This document shows, one piece after another, positions 23,129 to 23,832 of a stretch of DNA of 23,832 bases. Within the stretch, counting starts at the first letter, position 1. Each line of letters opens with the position of its first letter. The notes under the pieces are model-generated. The model was given only the letters and a program-made list of their open reading frames with translations, was not told the origin of the DNA and did no database searches. The stretch spans positions 1-23,832 of the forward strand of contig CAZUVM010000015.1 in the NCBI GenBank assembly GCA_964623885.1. Reading direction: 5' to 3'. Both the position numbers and the translations under genes were made by a program. The DNA is from CAZUVM01 sp964623885 (GTDB taxonomy: Bacteria; Verrucomicrobiota; Verrucomicrobiia; Limisphaerales; UBA8199).

Positions 23129-23308
23129 TCATCGGAAGCACTGCTCCAACACAAACAACAGCAGCATCCACAAGACAAAACACCCCAAAACAAACGTGTA
23201 GAGTTTCGGCCAGGTGTGGAACGCCGGCAGTCCTGTGTCGCCATTGTCCGGCGGTTTGGCTCCGTGCCGCGATCCCGGTGCGGCCGTGCTCTCCTCGCCC
23301 GTGCTCAT
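23129..23308 (-). CDS. Small single-pass membrane protein (59 aa)
   Basis: The ATG at 23308 overlaps the PIG-L stop by four bases (ATGA), the classical translational-coupling overlap. The first ~30 residues are polar (STGEESTAAPGSRHGAKPPD) and the C-terminal half holds one helix, LYTFVLGCFVLWMLLLFVLE, ending QCFR. No family is recognised. The tight coupling makes it a credible gene despite its size, possibly an accessory subunit of the deacetylase or the symporter. Confidence 0.7.
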   Translation of the reverse strand: MSTGEESTAAPGSRHGAKPPDNGDTGLPAFHTWPKLYTFVLGCFVLWMLLLFVLEQCFR

Positions 23309-23832
23309 TTGCCGAGCGAGACCAGGTTGGCGAACAAGCGGTAAGCACCCGGAACACCGGCCGGCAGTTGGCGGAACCACGCGAGCCCGGTGTAGACATA
23401 ATAGCCACGTCCGTCTTTGGCTACCAGCAGCCCGCCTTTGAGCGGTGCTTCGTCCGGGTCGCTGCATGCTATCAAAGGTGTGAAATGATCGTCCCAGTGG
23501 TTCGGAAAATAAAGTCCGCGCTCCTGTATCCATCCGTCGAAATCTGCGCCGGTAATTTTATTGGGTGTGTTCAAAGCGGCATGCTCCGGGGCCAGCAAAG
23601 TGACAGGCGCTGTTTCGTCGGTAACTCGCTCGTTTGAGATCCGCAAATCAAATGGCGCCACCTTGATTTCCGTCGGCCGGTTGTACTGCACGATCACGTT
23701 GCCGCCCGCTTCAACGTAGGAAAACAGCGTCGGCATATGCTCTTCCAAATCATGACGTACATTGAACGCTCGCACTCCGATGACCACCGCGTCCAGTGGC
23801 CGCAGCTTTTCCTCCGTCAAATCCGCGCCGCT
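23305..23832 (-). CDS. C-terminal part of a PIG-L family deacetylase (5' end outside window)
   Basis: The frame enters from the right edge (SGADLTEEKLRPLDAVVIGV) and runs 175 codons to a TGA at 23305. The sequence (DAVVIGVRAFNVRHDLEEHM, GGNVIVQYNRP, WIQERGLYFPNHWDD, GLAWFRQLPAGVPGAYRLFA) is the GATase/ThuA-like end domain of the large two-domain PIG-L proteins of ~800+ aa; the Zn-dependent N-acetylglucosamine-type deacetylase domain would lie beyond the window. PIG-L enzymes remove acetyl groups from GlcNAc-linked substrates. It is the first visible gene of the minus-strand set with the 59-aa protein, symporter and BshC-like gene. The naming depends on recognising the end domain, since no catalytic motif is visible. 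Confidence 0.75.
   Translation of the reverse strand, partial: SGADLTEEKLRPLDAVVIGVRAFNVRHDLEEHMPTLFSYVEAGGNVIVQYNRPTEIKVAPFDLRISNERVTDETAPVTLLAPEHAALNTPNKITGADFDGWIQERGLYFPNHWDDHFTPLIACSDPDEAPLKGGLLVAKDGRGYYVYTGLAWFRQLPAGVPGAYRLFANLVSLGK

Noticed and set aside
22243..23637. 464-codon open frame on the plus strand
   Set aside because: It lies antisense to the symporter, the 59-aa gene and the PIG-L end domain, all well supported, and its translation is Gln/Arg/Pro-rich without a domain. A GC-rich shadow frame.

Overview
The window reads like a GC-rich soil or freshwater bacterium of the Verrucomicrobiota (Pedosphaera/Limisphaera side) or a close PVC relative. This is an inference from gene content (LuxC/LuxE-type pair, a PIG-L protein with a solute symporter, an OmpA-tailed substrate-binding protein) and from the density of dispersed palindromes and short-period repeats between genes. 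No rRNA or tRNA is visible to anchor the taxonomy.

Layout. (1) 1-500: 5' part of an IS200-like (Y1, RAYT-type) transposase and a nested palindromic element. (2) 551-5938, minus strand: a five-gene set read as VWA protein, PspA-like coiled coil, substrate-binding protein fused to an OmpA peptidoglycan-binding domain, ABC permease, ABC ATPase. It looks like a NitT/TauT-type importer physically tied to the cell wall and to an envelope-stress protein, and is the best candidate for a little-described system. (3) 5939-7850: a visibly more AT-rich, probably acquired stretch with structured non-coding DNA and a membrane-anchored protein split at a T7 run. (4) 8002-8924: a single-domain response regulator and a small conserved-looking ORF. 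(5) 8957-12570, plus strand: a second nested palindrome element, then mannose-1-phosphate guanylyltransferase, a deoxyhypusine-synthase-like protein and a PfkB sugar kinase. (6) 12701-15885, minus strand: LuxE-like, LuxC-like and QueD-like genes. (7) 16189-18795: a large lipoprotein with a YVTN propeller and a phosphoesterase domain. (8) 19057-20446: two small membrane proteins and a type II toxin-antitoxin pair whose toxin has an in-frame amber stop. (9) 20459-23832, minus strand: C-terminal part of a PIG-L deacetylase, a 59-aa membrane protein, a sodium:solute symporter and a possible BshC-like protein, probably one pathway.

Many gene boundaries carry repeats: two four-hairpin elements (327-500, 8957-9102), a CCTCTCC-type hairpin at three places (2430, 12607, 23032) with a probable degenerate copy inside the luxE-like ORF, octamer arrays on both sides of the pspA-like gene, and a GATTAN hexamer array over the luxC-like stop codon. 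All functional names come from motif recognition by eye; no database search was possible.
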